Assembly: GCA_019925105.1 (NCBI GenBank) | Contig: JAHGAU010000038.1 | Span: 62,001 to 126,000, forward strand | DNA length: 64,000 bases | Source of the DNA: Niebla homalea | Taxonomy: Eukaryota; Ascomycota; Lecanoromycetes; Lecanorales; Ramalinaceae | Reading direction: 5' to 3' | Shown: positions 1 to 11,410 of the stretch, one piece after another | How the letters are laid out: each line of letters opens with the position of its first letter | How positions within the stretch are numbered: position 1 is the stretch's first letter | Notes under the pieces: model-generated | Databases searched by the model: none | What the model was told of the DNA's origin: nothing | What the model saw: only the letters and a program-made list of their open reading frames with translations | Program-made: the position numbers and the translations under genes

Positions 1-3000
1 GAGACGCGAGCCCTTTTGATATTCGTGCCGCAACTCTTGGACGGCCACTGCCGAGGCTCGGGGCTCTCTGGAAGTAATCTCGGGCTGCTGCGCCTTGTAG
101 CTACTGATTGGTCCAAGTCTATCAAAATCAGCGTGATCTGGTCCGCATAGCATGGCAAGACTCTTTGCAGAGATGATTTCTTGCACGATCCAGACTCGGC
201 TCCACAATCTTCGTTGGAAGAGGAGGTCGAGTGCTCTGCTTTGCATAGGCGTCAAGACTAAACGGGCTTCCTGGAGGACCTTCATCGCCGAGCTGCTAGT
301 CTTGTCCTCCTCGCCGAGCCATAGAACAACCTCACTCGCGGAACGATAGATGTCCGACATCAAGTGCACCTGAGCAGATCGCTCTGCCATGTCCTGCATC
401 GAAATACATATTGCGTCTATCCAGAGGACCCGGGGTGCATTGGGGAGACGAAGTCGCTTCATGGCAGCCACGACCCCACCTCCTGTCCTGCAGAGAGCTC
501 CGTTGACACGAAGAACGCTTTCATCCGGGGCTGAGGCCTCGTACCAAACGTAGGCAAGGGCAGTATATACAGGGTTGTTATTCAAAGTCTCTGCGCAAGT
601 ACTGCATTCAATGACAGAATCGAGGTTGCCGTCGCCGAGGGGTTGTAGTATCAAAAGTCGTGTAGCTCTGGGCTCCTCAGGTAAGCTCTCTTTAATTGAG
701 TATCGTTCAACATATGGCTCAGCTGCGGGGTCAGCATTTGAAGTACGACTCAGGTTTTGGAGTGCCACGCGGACATCCACAAGTCTTTCCTCCGTCAAGA
801 AGCCTGTCACCGACTGAAAACAATCTTGAGAAAGGTCGAATCGGTCTGTGGGGTCTTCAAGGGCTTCTTGTCGGTAAAGTATAGGGAACACGGTTGAGTT
901 GAATAACTTGAACGTCATCTGGTTCAATTCTCCAGTGTTTCCATTGGATAGCGTTGTGACAACATGTGCTGCCCAGAAATGCCAAGCGTAGTCCAAGAAG
1001 ACAAATGTGCCAGGCTTCCTATCGTCCTTGCGTGTATATTGGGCAATATAAGCGAGACATACTTTTGCGAGAAAAGCGTGAGCCATCTGGGGCTGAAATG
1101 TATGTAACATGGCCCCCACGTCATTATCAAATGGCACTTCCAGACTGAAGAATTCTCGGACGGAAAAATGAGCAAGTGAGACAATATGTATTCGATGATT
1201 GAATGGTTCATTGCCTGCGCCAGGATCAGGCTCAACAGTAACGAGGTCAGCGAGATGTGCCAATAAATCTCCAGGGTGACGGCGCCGTTCCTGTGTGAAG
1301 TAAACCAATGCCTCGGGATCGGTCGCACATGCATCCACCACTTCTTCTATGAAGAGAGGCCTCTTGCAGAATGCAAGGCATTTCAGGGCGCGTACGCACT
1401 CGTCGATCAAAGTCTTTGGGATACGTTGTAAAATCCGCTTGTATCCGTCATATATCTCCCGTGGTAGGTGTTGGAGCATTATCTCGACATCTTGCGGCTG
1501 CACATCACGTTGATTCAATTGCAAGAAGTCCTGCATTTGCAAGAAAGCGAGACGAAACCTATCGCAGTGAGCGCCATTCTGAAGTAGGAAGCAGGAAGCG
1601 TTACGTACATCCCACCTGAGTGATCGACAATACCATCAGTGATCAAGTTTTGAACTTCAGGAGACTGCAATCGCAGATATCGGTGATGCGCAAGCTGGTC
1701 TCTCACAAAACGGTCAACGTCTTCGCTGACTAGACGTTTTTCTATCGGCTGACTTCGCCAGCCAGCTTCAGGTAGCAAGCGTTCTTCGATATCTCGCTCT
1801 TTCCTGCTGCTTACCAAGATACGTAGAAATGGAGACTTGAGCTCAGCCATCTGCAAGAGAAAGTTGAGTAAGTCATCCCTCAAGGGGCCAAAAGGGACCT
1901 CGTCCAGGGCGTCAAGCACTAGGACGATGGATGTCTGTTTCATGCCTTGCTCGCTCTCCTTAGTCTTTGGGTCATCGTTGGGAAGCTTGCGTATGGCGCT
2001 CATCAGACAATCTGTCATGTCGTCACGATTTATCACCCTTCTTTCGCTCTCTTTATACAGCCTAGTAAGTTGTGCCGAGATAGTAGCGTTTTCTGAAAGC
2101 TGTGCCAAAAACGACCTAATAAGGGTGCCAAGGTCGTGTGTGGTTTGGTCGTCCCACGAAATGTATGCGTATGCCAATTCACACCCTCCGGAAAACCCAT
2201 CGGATACATCAGCTTTCTGCAAGTATTCTATGATGGATGAGCAGAGTACAGATTTACCACATCCAACAGTCCCGTTCAGCCAAAGACATGGTGCAACGCC
2301 CCTGCACCACTCGTTGAAAGCGTCACTCTGCAGAAGCCATTCGCCTGTACCTGTCTTCCATGACTTACGATGCGCGGCCTGAACGTTAGATTGATCCATG
2401 CCCCCTAGCCATTTCTGGAGACGCTCTTTGTCGTGCAATCTTCTTTCATCTGATGGGCGTCGTCAGGTCGGTTAAAACCAACATCAATTTGGAAGTACGC
2501 ACCTTGAGCTATGATGTGAGTCTGTCGTGTAGTCTCCTTTAGATCGTGTAATTCTTGGAACATGATGTCGCTCATCCTTGTTGTACGGTGCTTTTGCTCA
2601 TCGAGCAAGGTATGGATCTGAGATCCTTCTATGATGACCATTCGCTCTTGGCATGAGCGGTGGGCTGACCTGATTCTATCAAGGTTGGTGTTCCATGTTT
2701 CCTTGGTGGAACCAAATGCCTTCTTAGGAAAGTGGGCAGAGAGCTGGACAACAGTACGTGCTTGATAACCAAGAATCAAAGTGAACAAAGCCACAACCTT
2801 GCGTTCAAACTCGAATTTGAGTTCGGAAGCGGTCGAAAGCCTACTTTGCTCCCAATAGGCGACCTCGACAGCATTGTAGTAGTTCACCAGATCAGAGATC
2901 TCTTCGAGGCCGGCAAGATTGGCAGCGCGCTGCTCGCTAGGCTGGAGTATCAAGGGTAGTAATACACACACGCCAGTCCATGCCAACGCTGCATGTGGTT

Positions 3001-3556
3001 CAGATGCCACTGCGGCAGATACAAAGTCTTTAGCGAAGACAATGATTCTCACAGCCTTGTCAATTTGATCGCGCACTACGAGATTGGATCCGCCAATGTG
3101 CAGATGTGATACTGCCGCCTCGTCGTCTTTGATCTTGGCCTGGAGCAACGCTCGCATCTGGACATGGTAGAGTTCCTCGGATGAAGCTTTCGCAGCAGCT
3201 TTCATCTCATTGGGTCCTTGAGCGGTACTCGGTGTCCTGGTCTCATCGTGATGGGCAAGACAAGCTTCATATTTAAGGATCAGCTTCTCGTCTCGAGCCT
3301 TGAGCTGCTGATATGCGCGGTCCCAGAGATCGTCGTGCTCCGAAAGCTGGCCTATGAAACTCTCATTTGAGCTTTTCTCCTTCGGATGTGAGATTGTAGT
3401 GTCACTTGGCCTTTCGTCCTTGACTTGACTGTCTTCAGTAACTAGATCCTCTGGCTGCGATGACTCGGAGGTTGTAGCATCTTGCGTCGAGGCAGCAGGC
3501 GAAACCTTGGGTCTGAGGCTGGCCTTCCAGGAGGTCAAATGCGCCTTGAAGGGCAT
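1..3556 (-). CDS. NACHT NTPase with C-terminal HET domain (NLR-like), truncated by the window edge
   Basis: Three exons in the gene sense: 3556-2503, 2449-1609, 1558 to the edge. Introns 2450-2502 (GTGCGT..CAG) and 1559-1608 (GTACGT..TAG) restore one frame of about 1150 residues with no stop up to base 1. The N-terminal 350 residues resemble the N-terminal domain of NWD-type fungal NACHT proteins. The NACHT core follows, with Walker A GTVGCGKS near residue 410, Walker B LVLDALDE and the sensor-like LVSSRKE, then the helical arm motif AHFSVREFF. From about residue 960 comes a HET domain: YTALAYVWY, WIDAICISMQ, LWSRVWIVQE. By family knowledge NACHT is the oligomerising switch and HET is a death-inducing effector in non-self recognition. 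HET normally sits at the N-terminus, so this order is odd. Some block residues differ from consensus (YVWG to YVWY, the INQ segment changed). The end of the HET domain lies outside the window. Confidence 0.85.
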
Positions 3557-4146
3557 GGAGGCTCAGTCGATGAAGCAAACGTACAAGACGTGCTATTAAT
3601 CTATCTTGGGTTACTGGCTGTCGCCTCAAATGCCAGGGCAAACTTTGCGACGTCCTGGTGCACAGCTTGGTGCTCTGCGATGACAACGTGTAGGATCATG
3701 GTTGTCTTCTTCGTGGACAGCTTCTGATCAGAAGGCTAGGAAAGCTAGCGATGCAGGGTCTCGTCAGACCCTCCATAGCTAAGTCCAATGTATTCCGTAA
3801 GACGGCACTATGGCAGTATCACATGGGGTAGTGAGTGGGCCTTTTAAGACGCTTCAAGCGGAGAGCTTCACCTTCCAGTCGGTCTAAACCTTGTAAGAGC
3901 AAGTCTTTCCTCTGGAGCATCTGATGCCTCAGTTATATAGACTCAACTGATTGTCATTGTACACAAGGCTGTTGATCAGCAAGACTTGAAAGGCGCTATG
4001 TTGTACCTATCCTCTCTCGCAGACCCCTCCCGAGGTGCTGCCGGCGCCGCGCTGGGCTCTCTGAAGACAAAAGCTCCCAAGGCTCCCCGCGTCATTCTTG
4101 AAGAGCTCATCTCCATCTCTGGTGGTAGAAACCTAATGCTCGAGCA
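3557..4146. promoter_or_regulatory. Divergent intergenic region, NACHT-HET and dehydrogenase genes
   Basis: This is the shared upstream region of two divergently transcribed genes. A TATA-like string (agttatatag) lies at 3931-3940, about 200 bp before the dehydrogenase ATG. I see no further gene here. Confidence 0.4.
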
Positions 4147-5532
4147 ATGGATTCAATTGCGGTCAAACCCTCTCTTGACGGTGAGAGAACACAGAGCATC
4201 CTCGCCTCTGTCTTACACGGGCCACAAGACCTCCGCCTTGTATGGTCAACTTTCCAATTCCACCACTCTACATCTCTTTAACCATCGCCAGGAATCCCGC
4301 CTACTCGCCCCTCCCTCCCCCTCCGAGCTTCAAGTCGAGATCCGCGCTATCACCATCTGCGGCTCCGACCTCCACTACTACCGCCACTTCCGCATTGGCG
4401 ACATCGCAGTCCAAGAGCCCCTGACCCTCGGCCACGAATCCTCCGGCGTCGTCGTCGGCGTCGGCTCCTCCATTCCACCCGATGACTTCAAGCCCGGCGA
4501 TCGGGTGGCGCTGGAAGTCGGCGTCCCCTGCGGCGAGTGCGATCGCTGCAAGGAAGGGCGATACAACATCTGCGCGCAGATGCGGTTCCGGAGCTCGGCA
4601 AGGAGCAAGCCCCATTTCCAGGGGACGTTGCAGGAGCGGGTGAATCATCCGGCGGAGTACTGTCACAAGTGAGCCTTGTCCCGTGCCCCCTCCTCCGCGG
4701 GTTGCCACGATTTGCGGGAGAGAGGGGAAAAGCTGAATGTGGACCGCAAAAGCAAGGTTGCCCGATAGAACCTCCTTCGAAATCGGGGCGCTGCTGGAGC
4801 CGCTGAGCGTGGCTATTCATGCCGTCCGTCGGGCCTCGCTGCCGGCTTCAGGCGCCTCTGTCCTGATATTTGGGGCTGGTGCGATCGGCCTACTCTGTGC
4901 GGCTGTTTGCAAGGCCAAGGGAGCCAGGAATATCATGATTGTCGATACCCAGGGCGATCGGATCCAATTCGCGACTTCGCAACGGTTTGCCAATAATGAG
5001 CTGAAAGTCGAGGCGAAGAGGGGTACGAGTGTGGAGGAGAATCTACAGGTTGCAAAAGACACGGCAGAGCGGTTGTGCATAGGGAAGGCACAAGGAGGCT
5101 TTGATGTTGTGATGGAGTGTACTGGGGCTGAAGGCCCTACACAAACTGCCATATACGTGAGTGGCTACTTGATCTTCTGCGAACCGCAGCAATCAGATGG
5201 CTTATGAGAGACAGGCTGCCCGCTCCGGAGGGAGAGTCGTGCTGGTTGGATTTGGCAATCCCATTCAAACGCTACCCATCTCCGCCGCCGCAATGCGCGA
5301 GGTGGACATCGTGGGCACCTTTCGCTACGTGCGCACTTACCAAGAAGCCATCCGCATGCTTGAGCAGGGCCAACTGGACAAGATCGTGGTGAACAATCTG
5401 CTGACTCACAGATTTGAAGGCTTGGAAGGCATTGAGGATGCTTTCAAAATGGCAAGCAAGACCCACGATGAAGACGGTCGACTTGTTCTCAAGGTGCTCA
5501 TTGAATTGTCCAACAACCAGCTGGCTTGGTAG
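4147..5532 (+). CDS. Zinc-dependent polyol dehydrogenase (sorbitol/xylitol dehydrogenase type)
   Basis: Four exons: 4147-4239, 4292-4668, 4757-5156, 5197-5532, giving 401 residues. The ATG at 4147 was chosen because it puts the conserved N-terminus (SVLHGPQDLRL) in frame with exon 2. This is a medium-chain dehydrogenase. Catalytic zinc ligands are visible as Cys54 (ICGSD) and His79-Glu80 (GHESSG), with EPLSVAIHA after them. A structural zinc site is formed by Cys111, 114, 117 and 125 (CGECDRCKEGRYNIC). The Rossmann motif GAGAIGLL is followed by IVDTQ, whose Asp favours NAD over NADP. The family oxidises polyols such as xylitol, sorbitol or arabinitol to ketoses in the cytosol. I cannot decide the substrate. 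It ends 147 bp from the convergent aldo-keto reductase. Confidence 0.88.
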
Positions 5533-5679
5533 AATTGATTTCGACTGACGAACATGGGGAATGAAACATCTTTCTAAGTAGAGAATGATTGCCCTCCCAA
5601 CTCCTCGCCAAATCCAGATTCCCAGGGTCGCTGTTATGAGACATGAAAGACATGAGAGACAAATGATATCAATCCTAGC

Positions 5680-7125
5680 TCACACCTCGGACAACTTTGG
5701 CGTCTCCATGAATGACATACTGTTCATCACCCCAGGATATCGGTCACCAGCAGTCTCCGCTTGATCCACCACCTCTCTGATCTCTTGCACTTCTTCCTTG
5801 GTCAGATGGAGCTTCAACGCGCCTAGGTTCTCCTCCAAATACTTCACGCTTTTGGTCCCTGGAATTGGAAACACATCATCACCTTGGGCCATCAGCCAAG
5901 CCAAGTCTAGCTGGCCAGGCGTACAGCCCTTCTTGTCTGCAAACTTCTTGAACGTTTCTACCAGCTTCAGATTCTTGGGAAAATTCTCCTTGTTGAATCT
6001 GGGGGCTGTCTTCCGCCAATCATGGTCCTCAAAATCATCATTCGACTTGAAGCGACCGGTCAACATGCCTCGACCCAGTGGCGAGTATGCAACTGTGGCT
6101 ATACCCAATTCGCGGCAGGTTTTGAGCAGGGGTGTTTGTGGCGATTCAATGTTTAGGGTGAATGGCGAGTATTCGGTCTGGACGGCGGTAATCGGATGAA
6201 TTTCGTGCGCTCGTCTCAGTGAGTCTTCCGAGACCTCGCTGATGCCAAGGTAGCGGACTTTGCCAGCTCTAAAACGTTTGGTCAAATCTCAGTACACTAA
6301 ACCCGAGAAGCAACCGGGGACGAAGAGTGGGTGTGAAGTACTTGACAGCTTCAGCCATAACGGATACGACGGTCTCGACAGGAATCTTGCCAGTCAGTCG
6401 ATGGCTGGTTGGGTGCAAATGAATCAGTGCTCCACCTTCTAGAAACATCGTCGTGGGAAACAAACGAACATACCAGTACCATAGATCAACATGATCAGTC
6501 TGGAGCCTTTTCAAGCTATGATCGATAGCTGACCGAATGAAGTCTGGATCGTTGTTGAACTCGCGCTTGCCCTCGGGCAGCATTTTGACCGCAAATTTGG
6601 TGGCGATGAACATCTGTTCGAGATGAAATCATGAGCAAGTGGACATCGAGGGCGTGAAGCAGCCATGAGATATCATCGCAGGCATCAAGGGCCATAATGT
6701 TTGACCACATATAGTTCAGGAGCAATCCAATGATCTTCACAAGAAGAATCTTGAGCGACATCGCAGTCAAAATGTCTACCTACCTCATCCCTCTTCCCAC
6801 TTCGTGTGAACCACTTGCCAAGCAGTTCCTCATTATCACCATATGCGTCCGATGAATCGATAAAGCGACCACCGAGCTCGTACAGCTTGTCCAGCACCTT
6901 GAAGCGCTGCTCGTCGGGCTCTTGATCGCCATACAAGACCGCTGCACAAGACATTCCCTCAGCATCTGAGCGACAGTATGGGATCTGCCAACCGAGACAG
7001 GGCTTCAGGGTGAAATGGCATCCGCACTTCTACCTACCACTCAATCCCATGGCGCCAAAGCCCAGCTTTGTCACCTGAAGACCATCTTTACCCAATTGGG
7101 CTGTTGGAAGAGGCGACGTCGCCAT
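5680..7125 (-). CDS. Aldo-keto reductase
   Basis: Five exons in the gene sense: 7125-7038, 6941-6784, 6613-6474, 6404-6342, 6268-5680, giving 345 residues, the usual family length. The junctions rebuild continuous family motifs ([30 protein letters not shown]). The catalytic tetrad is complete: Asp58 and Tyr63 (FIDSSDAYG), Lys88 (IATKF) and His130 (YCHR). The NADPH-binding region is marked by [11 protein letters not shown] and IPGTKS. It resembles fungal AKR13/YakC-type reductases that reduce aldehydes or ketones with NADPH. The true substrate is unknown. The convergent polyol dehydrogenase next door suggests sugar-alcohol interconversion, but that is inference. The 170-nt intron at 6614-6783 is longer than most here. 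Confidence 0.88.
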
Positions 7126-9024
7126 GGCGTAAGAATCAAAGGAGCTGTGTATTCGACGAACGCAATCTTCGTGATATCTTTGTTGCTACTGCAGGGTGAG
7201 ATGACGGTCTCGCAACGAGCTCTTCTTTCATGACTTGATTGTCAGAAGTGATGAGGCAGATTTATGTATCCCGCAGCCAGCATAGCGACATCAGCGGTTG
7301 TAAGCCAGCCAATGCTTAAATCCGAGGTCAAGCAAAAGGATTCAGCCAATAACGATACGACGGAGATTTATGATAATAATCTCCATCTGACCGTTCAAGC
7401 ATTAAAAAGTCCCATCATGCACCGATGGGTCGGAGTGAAGAGTCTAGAGTCTTGTATGTATGTTGCGTCTTGAGTGCGTCTAAAAAGTGACCGAGCCTTG
7501 TCATCGTGCTTCACCAGGAAGGGAAAGGGAGCGCTCATCATTTAATGTCATTGGCGGATTTCATGGCGCAAAAGGGCGCATGCCATCACGACACTCATAC
7601 GGACAGATACGATCTTGTACTCTGTACATTAAGGTCAACATCACAAAGTCTTAAACGTCGTATCCAGAAAAGATGGCAATCTCAGCACCTTTCTAAGACA
7701 TCTGCCGGCAATACCCCACACGTACTGAGATCACAGCCTTGTGATGGTGGCAGACGAAGTACAATATGACGTCATGCTTGACTCTAAGGAGAACATGCCA
7801 AGCATCTTCGGTCCTTTTCAACTCCTAGCAATCCAGTTGATATTGGAGCAAGCTGTCAGCACGTCGCAAATGCGTACTCAGGTTACATATGACTTCGATG
7901 CCGATCCTTTGGCCTGCCCAGATGTTGATTGGATTGGTTGCTTCGCCACCTCATATGGCGATGGAGTCCTGAATGTCGCTTATACGTGAGACAGAAAAAA
8001 TTATTTGGAGCAAGACAGTCAGCGGTCACCAGGGTCCTTATGTATTATCAATCTAGATTGAATTGGATCGACTGGACCCTGATAGCCGCTGTGTTACGTT
8101 GCTGCCTAAGACTACATGGGTGAGCGTTGTCTGGAGAAGTGATTCGCGACAGCTCGATTTCATTCAACGTGGCAGACCTGAACATCCGTCCCAGCTCTCC
8201 ATGCCGATTGCCTAGGAAGAAGTACACGTGGCGTGTGGGGTTAGTAGCGGTCGATCGAACCCTGTTTCACCATGGGCGGTCACGAGCCACGACTTACCAT
8301 CCACGGGATGCTCGTGTCGGAAAAGTTCGGTGTGTTCCAAATTGTCCCACCAGAGGTATCAAATCCTTAATAAACAGATATGGTTTCCGTATAGAGTTCC
8401 ATCTGCCGCGTTTCTGCCACAATACAGATCGAAACAGCTCGGGTGATCCAATGAACAGTGTTGCCGAGTTGAGAGATTGGAAAGGGATTGACCGCTAATG
8501 CAAGCGGCTTTCGTCATTGCATCGCATATCCCCATTTTATTGGGGGCCAGGGACCGGGTTGCGACACTGGCTCGGTACGTGGTGCATCCGCGATGCTCAG
8601 CTTGAAGACACTTTACCCACTATACGGAACAGTACACGCGGAATGCTGACCCTTTGTCCCCAGCTAGAAGCCTTCTTCAGACGCGGGTTCCGAATTTGGT
8701 ATCGCTCTCATGTACATCATGAATCACCGTCGTCAGGAAATAAGAGGCACCTTCGTCAAGAAATAAGACACGTTAGCGCAAGGCATGTTATATCTACAGA
8801 CATTGGTCCCTAACATTAGGTAAGGCAACGACCCGTTCGGGATGCTCATCTGTCAGCCCTCATTTCAGACCCCTAACATAACGTCTGCGCCTGGATTGCG
8901 GGATGCTAGCAGATGAAGTTGCAAATAAATAGGTTCCGTCTGCAGGATTATTCAAGACCCAAAGTCATCTGACCTTCTACCTACCTTTTCCATGTTGCTC
9001 TCTTGAAAGTCAATCACCTTCAAC
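7126..9024. other. Long intergenic region without a recognisable gene
   Basis: This stretch lies between two divergent genes. Only short unsupported frames occur. Visible items are a CRE-like palindrome TGACGTCA at 7767-7774, an AT-rich patch near 7330-7400, a small direct duplication of a gaaataaga segment near 8738 and 8759, and a TATA-like AAATAAATA near 8924, about 100 bp before the next ATG. Confidence 0.4.
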
Positions 9025-10604
9025 ATGAAGTATTTCGCTCTTCTACCTCCACTATTCAGTGCCTTTGCACTCGCTGCACCTCCTATCGACCCTTCCATAA
9101 GACCTCAAGGGAGCATGAACCCTCAAACCAATGAGACAGATACTAGCCCTCTGCCGCAGCCCAAACCCGGCCAGACTGTTGAAGACTTTGTTAAGGTGTA
9201 CTTCCCTAATCCTGTATCCCAGGGGCAGGACGAGGAGGAGGAGCCAGCTTTAACGAAGCGAAATTACTCAAACCCGAACGGTATTGCCACCTCGAAATGG
9301 CGAAACAATACGAGCAAAGAAGATTACCGCTTTGAGGTGGATCTCTCACCCTGCAAAGGTGGCTTGGACTTTAGCACTAAAGTTGGGATGTTCACCACTG
9401 CAAACGGTGCGACTTTCACTGCTCGATCGCGATAGTCCAGGCTTTACTAATCCGGAGTTCCATACAGGAATAACTTCGAACGTAACACTCCACGACATTC
9501 TTGACAATGTCTGGTCCAACCGCGTGAGTACCACACTCTGCTTCCCCTATACTTTTGGCCCTCACTTTTGCCCGAGTAGTGTGTGTAGATCGTAGTAGGA
9601 TTAGAAAGGCATCGCAAGATCAAGAAAGATGGCCTTTCCCTGATCGAAGCCCAGGCTGACTCAATGGACTCGCATAGATCTCAAGGAGACAAGCGGTGAA
9701 CACGAAGTGGGCGGCCCAACTCCTCCAGGTAGCCAAACTCGCCCTGCAGGAAGCCAACGAGCTATTGGGGCTGCTTATCTGCAATGCCAGCGTCCCCCAC
9801 CCTACATCAGCTGCTGTTTACCCATACCTAGACCCCGAAATTGGAGTTGGTGGAGTTGGAACCCAGCTCCGCACCCTCAAGCAGAGTGGACAAGCCTACT
9901 GGATCGCGAGCCTTTTTTGGGCCGGGGGTGGTGGACTTTCGTTTGCCGGCCTCGCCGCCGGGATGCAATATGCAACCAATGTCAACATCACGAACACGAA
10001 CGTTATTCAGACCGGCCTGGTCGTGGGCGGTACAATAATGATTGGGGCCATCATTAATCGCTGTTGGGCCGTAGGCCGCCTGGACAACCCCGCCCAAAAT
10101 ATCGCAGGCGCGGTTGTCGTGCCTGTCCAAGCCGCCGCTAACGCCGTACCGAATCCTCAGCAGATGCTGCGGCAGGTCGCGCCGCAAGCGCACGAAGCCA
10201 TGGTCCAGAACGTCTACCTCGCCTGGTTCCGGGACCTGGTCCGTAAAATTAAGCAACAGGTCGTTGGCGCCGTCACGTACGTTGCCATTGGGAGTGGGAA
10301 TAATGCCGCTGGAGACGGCGGTGGGGATCCTAATAACCCCGCTAATAATCCTGTTGGCAACCCCGGTGGGACTGCTGATACCGACTCCAACCCCGGATCC
10401 AACCCCGACTGGCAATCTACCCTTTCTGGGTCTTCCATTGACTATCAGTCTGTCATTAGCGAACTCGACATGTGCGTGACTCCCCCAGCTGCTGCTGGGG
10501 CAGCACAGCGAGTGTCAGATTTCATTATGAATGCATTCGGGATAGAGCCGTGGAATGCGGGTGAGCAACAGCCAGAGGGTATCCCAGATGGCTGTGGGGT
10601 CTGA
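9025..10604 (+). CDS. Secreted or membrane protein of unknown function, with frame discontinuities
   Basis: The ATG at 9025 opens a clear signal peptide (MKYFALLPPLFSAFALA) and an acidic, Pro-rich stretch. The frame stops at 9433, but the next frame carries a natural continuation (LLDRDSPGF, DILDNVWSNR) up to a good donor at 9523 (GTGAGT). A consistent acceptor ends at 9588 and the frame reaches 9699. From about 9678 a third frame is open to 10604, encoding Ala/Leu-rich helices, two hydrophobic segments, and a tail rich in Asn, Pro and Gly (10310-10400). The first break could be an intron 9379-9458 (branch TACTAAT) or a one-base indel. I find no good splice solution for the second. I do not recognise the family. 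It is either an active gene with unusual splicing or sequence errors, or a recent pseudogene. Confidence 0.5.
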
Positions 10605-11169
10605 TGCTCTAGCTTGCGACTGTGATAGATGCAACGCAACCCGTTTCGTGGCGGCAACATATTGTCCCAGCGAGCTTGTACTCTGAATGCAACCCCTTCT
10701 CCTATAAGTAAATACTGCTCAATACTCGATGTTCGGGGCCTCCGCAAGGGGGTCACGATGCTTTTGCTTCAGACGCATGAAGTCATGAACATTGACGCTC
10801 ACAACGCTAGTCCCGTACCCTGAAAACCCCATAACGACAATGGTATGATAACCCGTTTCAAGGCTTGTGGGGAAACATTCTCATCTGAAGCGCCGTGTAG
10901 GCATCTACAATTGAGCGAGGTCTTCACCAAGCTGACTTGAATCGTGGCCGGTGTAGAGCTGACAAGGGGGCCAAGATAGCCTTCTCGCTTAAAAACGGCA
11001 CATTGCAGATAAATGTGGAGCACGGGTGTGAAAATCGTTGGACCGCAGGTGTGATATCGCAAGGTATTTATTCGAGCACATTCCCATCCATCACCCAAAA
11101 TCCCGTGCTCGCCAATTCCTCTTACCACTTTTCCTTGCGCCCTTCACTCCACATAGCGACTTTCATAAG
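10605..11169. other. Intergenic region
   Basis: This holds the 3' flank of the secreted-protein gene and the distal promoter of the dehydrogenase. I see no gene. Confidence 0.4.
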
Positions 11170-11329
11170 AAAGACGGAAACAAAACCAAAAAAAGGAAAA
11201 AAAGGGAAACAAAACCAAAAAAAGGGAAAAAAAGGGAAAAAAAGGGAAAAAAAGGGAAAAAAAGGGGAAAAAAGGGGAAAAAAGGGAAAAAAAGGGAAAA
11301 AAAGGGAAAAAAAGGGAAAAAAGAGAAAG
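11170..11329 (+). repeat. Polypurine (A5-7 G3-4)n minisatellite
   Basis: Nearly pure A/G on the top strand, built from units such as aaaaaaaggg with small length variation. It is most regular from about 11218 to 11323 and ends about 85 bp before the next start codon. Such homopurine mirror-like tracts can exclude nucleosomes or form triplex DNA (known property). Frames read through it give only Lys/Gly- or Phe/Pro-type low-complexity peptides and are not genes. Confidence 0.9.
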
Positions 11330-11410
11330 AGTGAGAGCACACATCCCAACCCCTAAAAACACATTTTGCAATTTTGATATTTGCTTTTGTCAAAAGAGCA
11401 ATAGCCTACC

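Noticed and set aside
11122..11393. Lys/Gly-rich and Phe/Pro-rich open frames across the purine tract
   Set aside because: Pure low-complexity products of a noncoding repeat in a promoter, without start context or motif.
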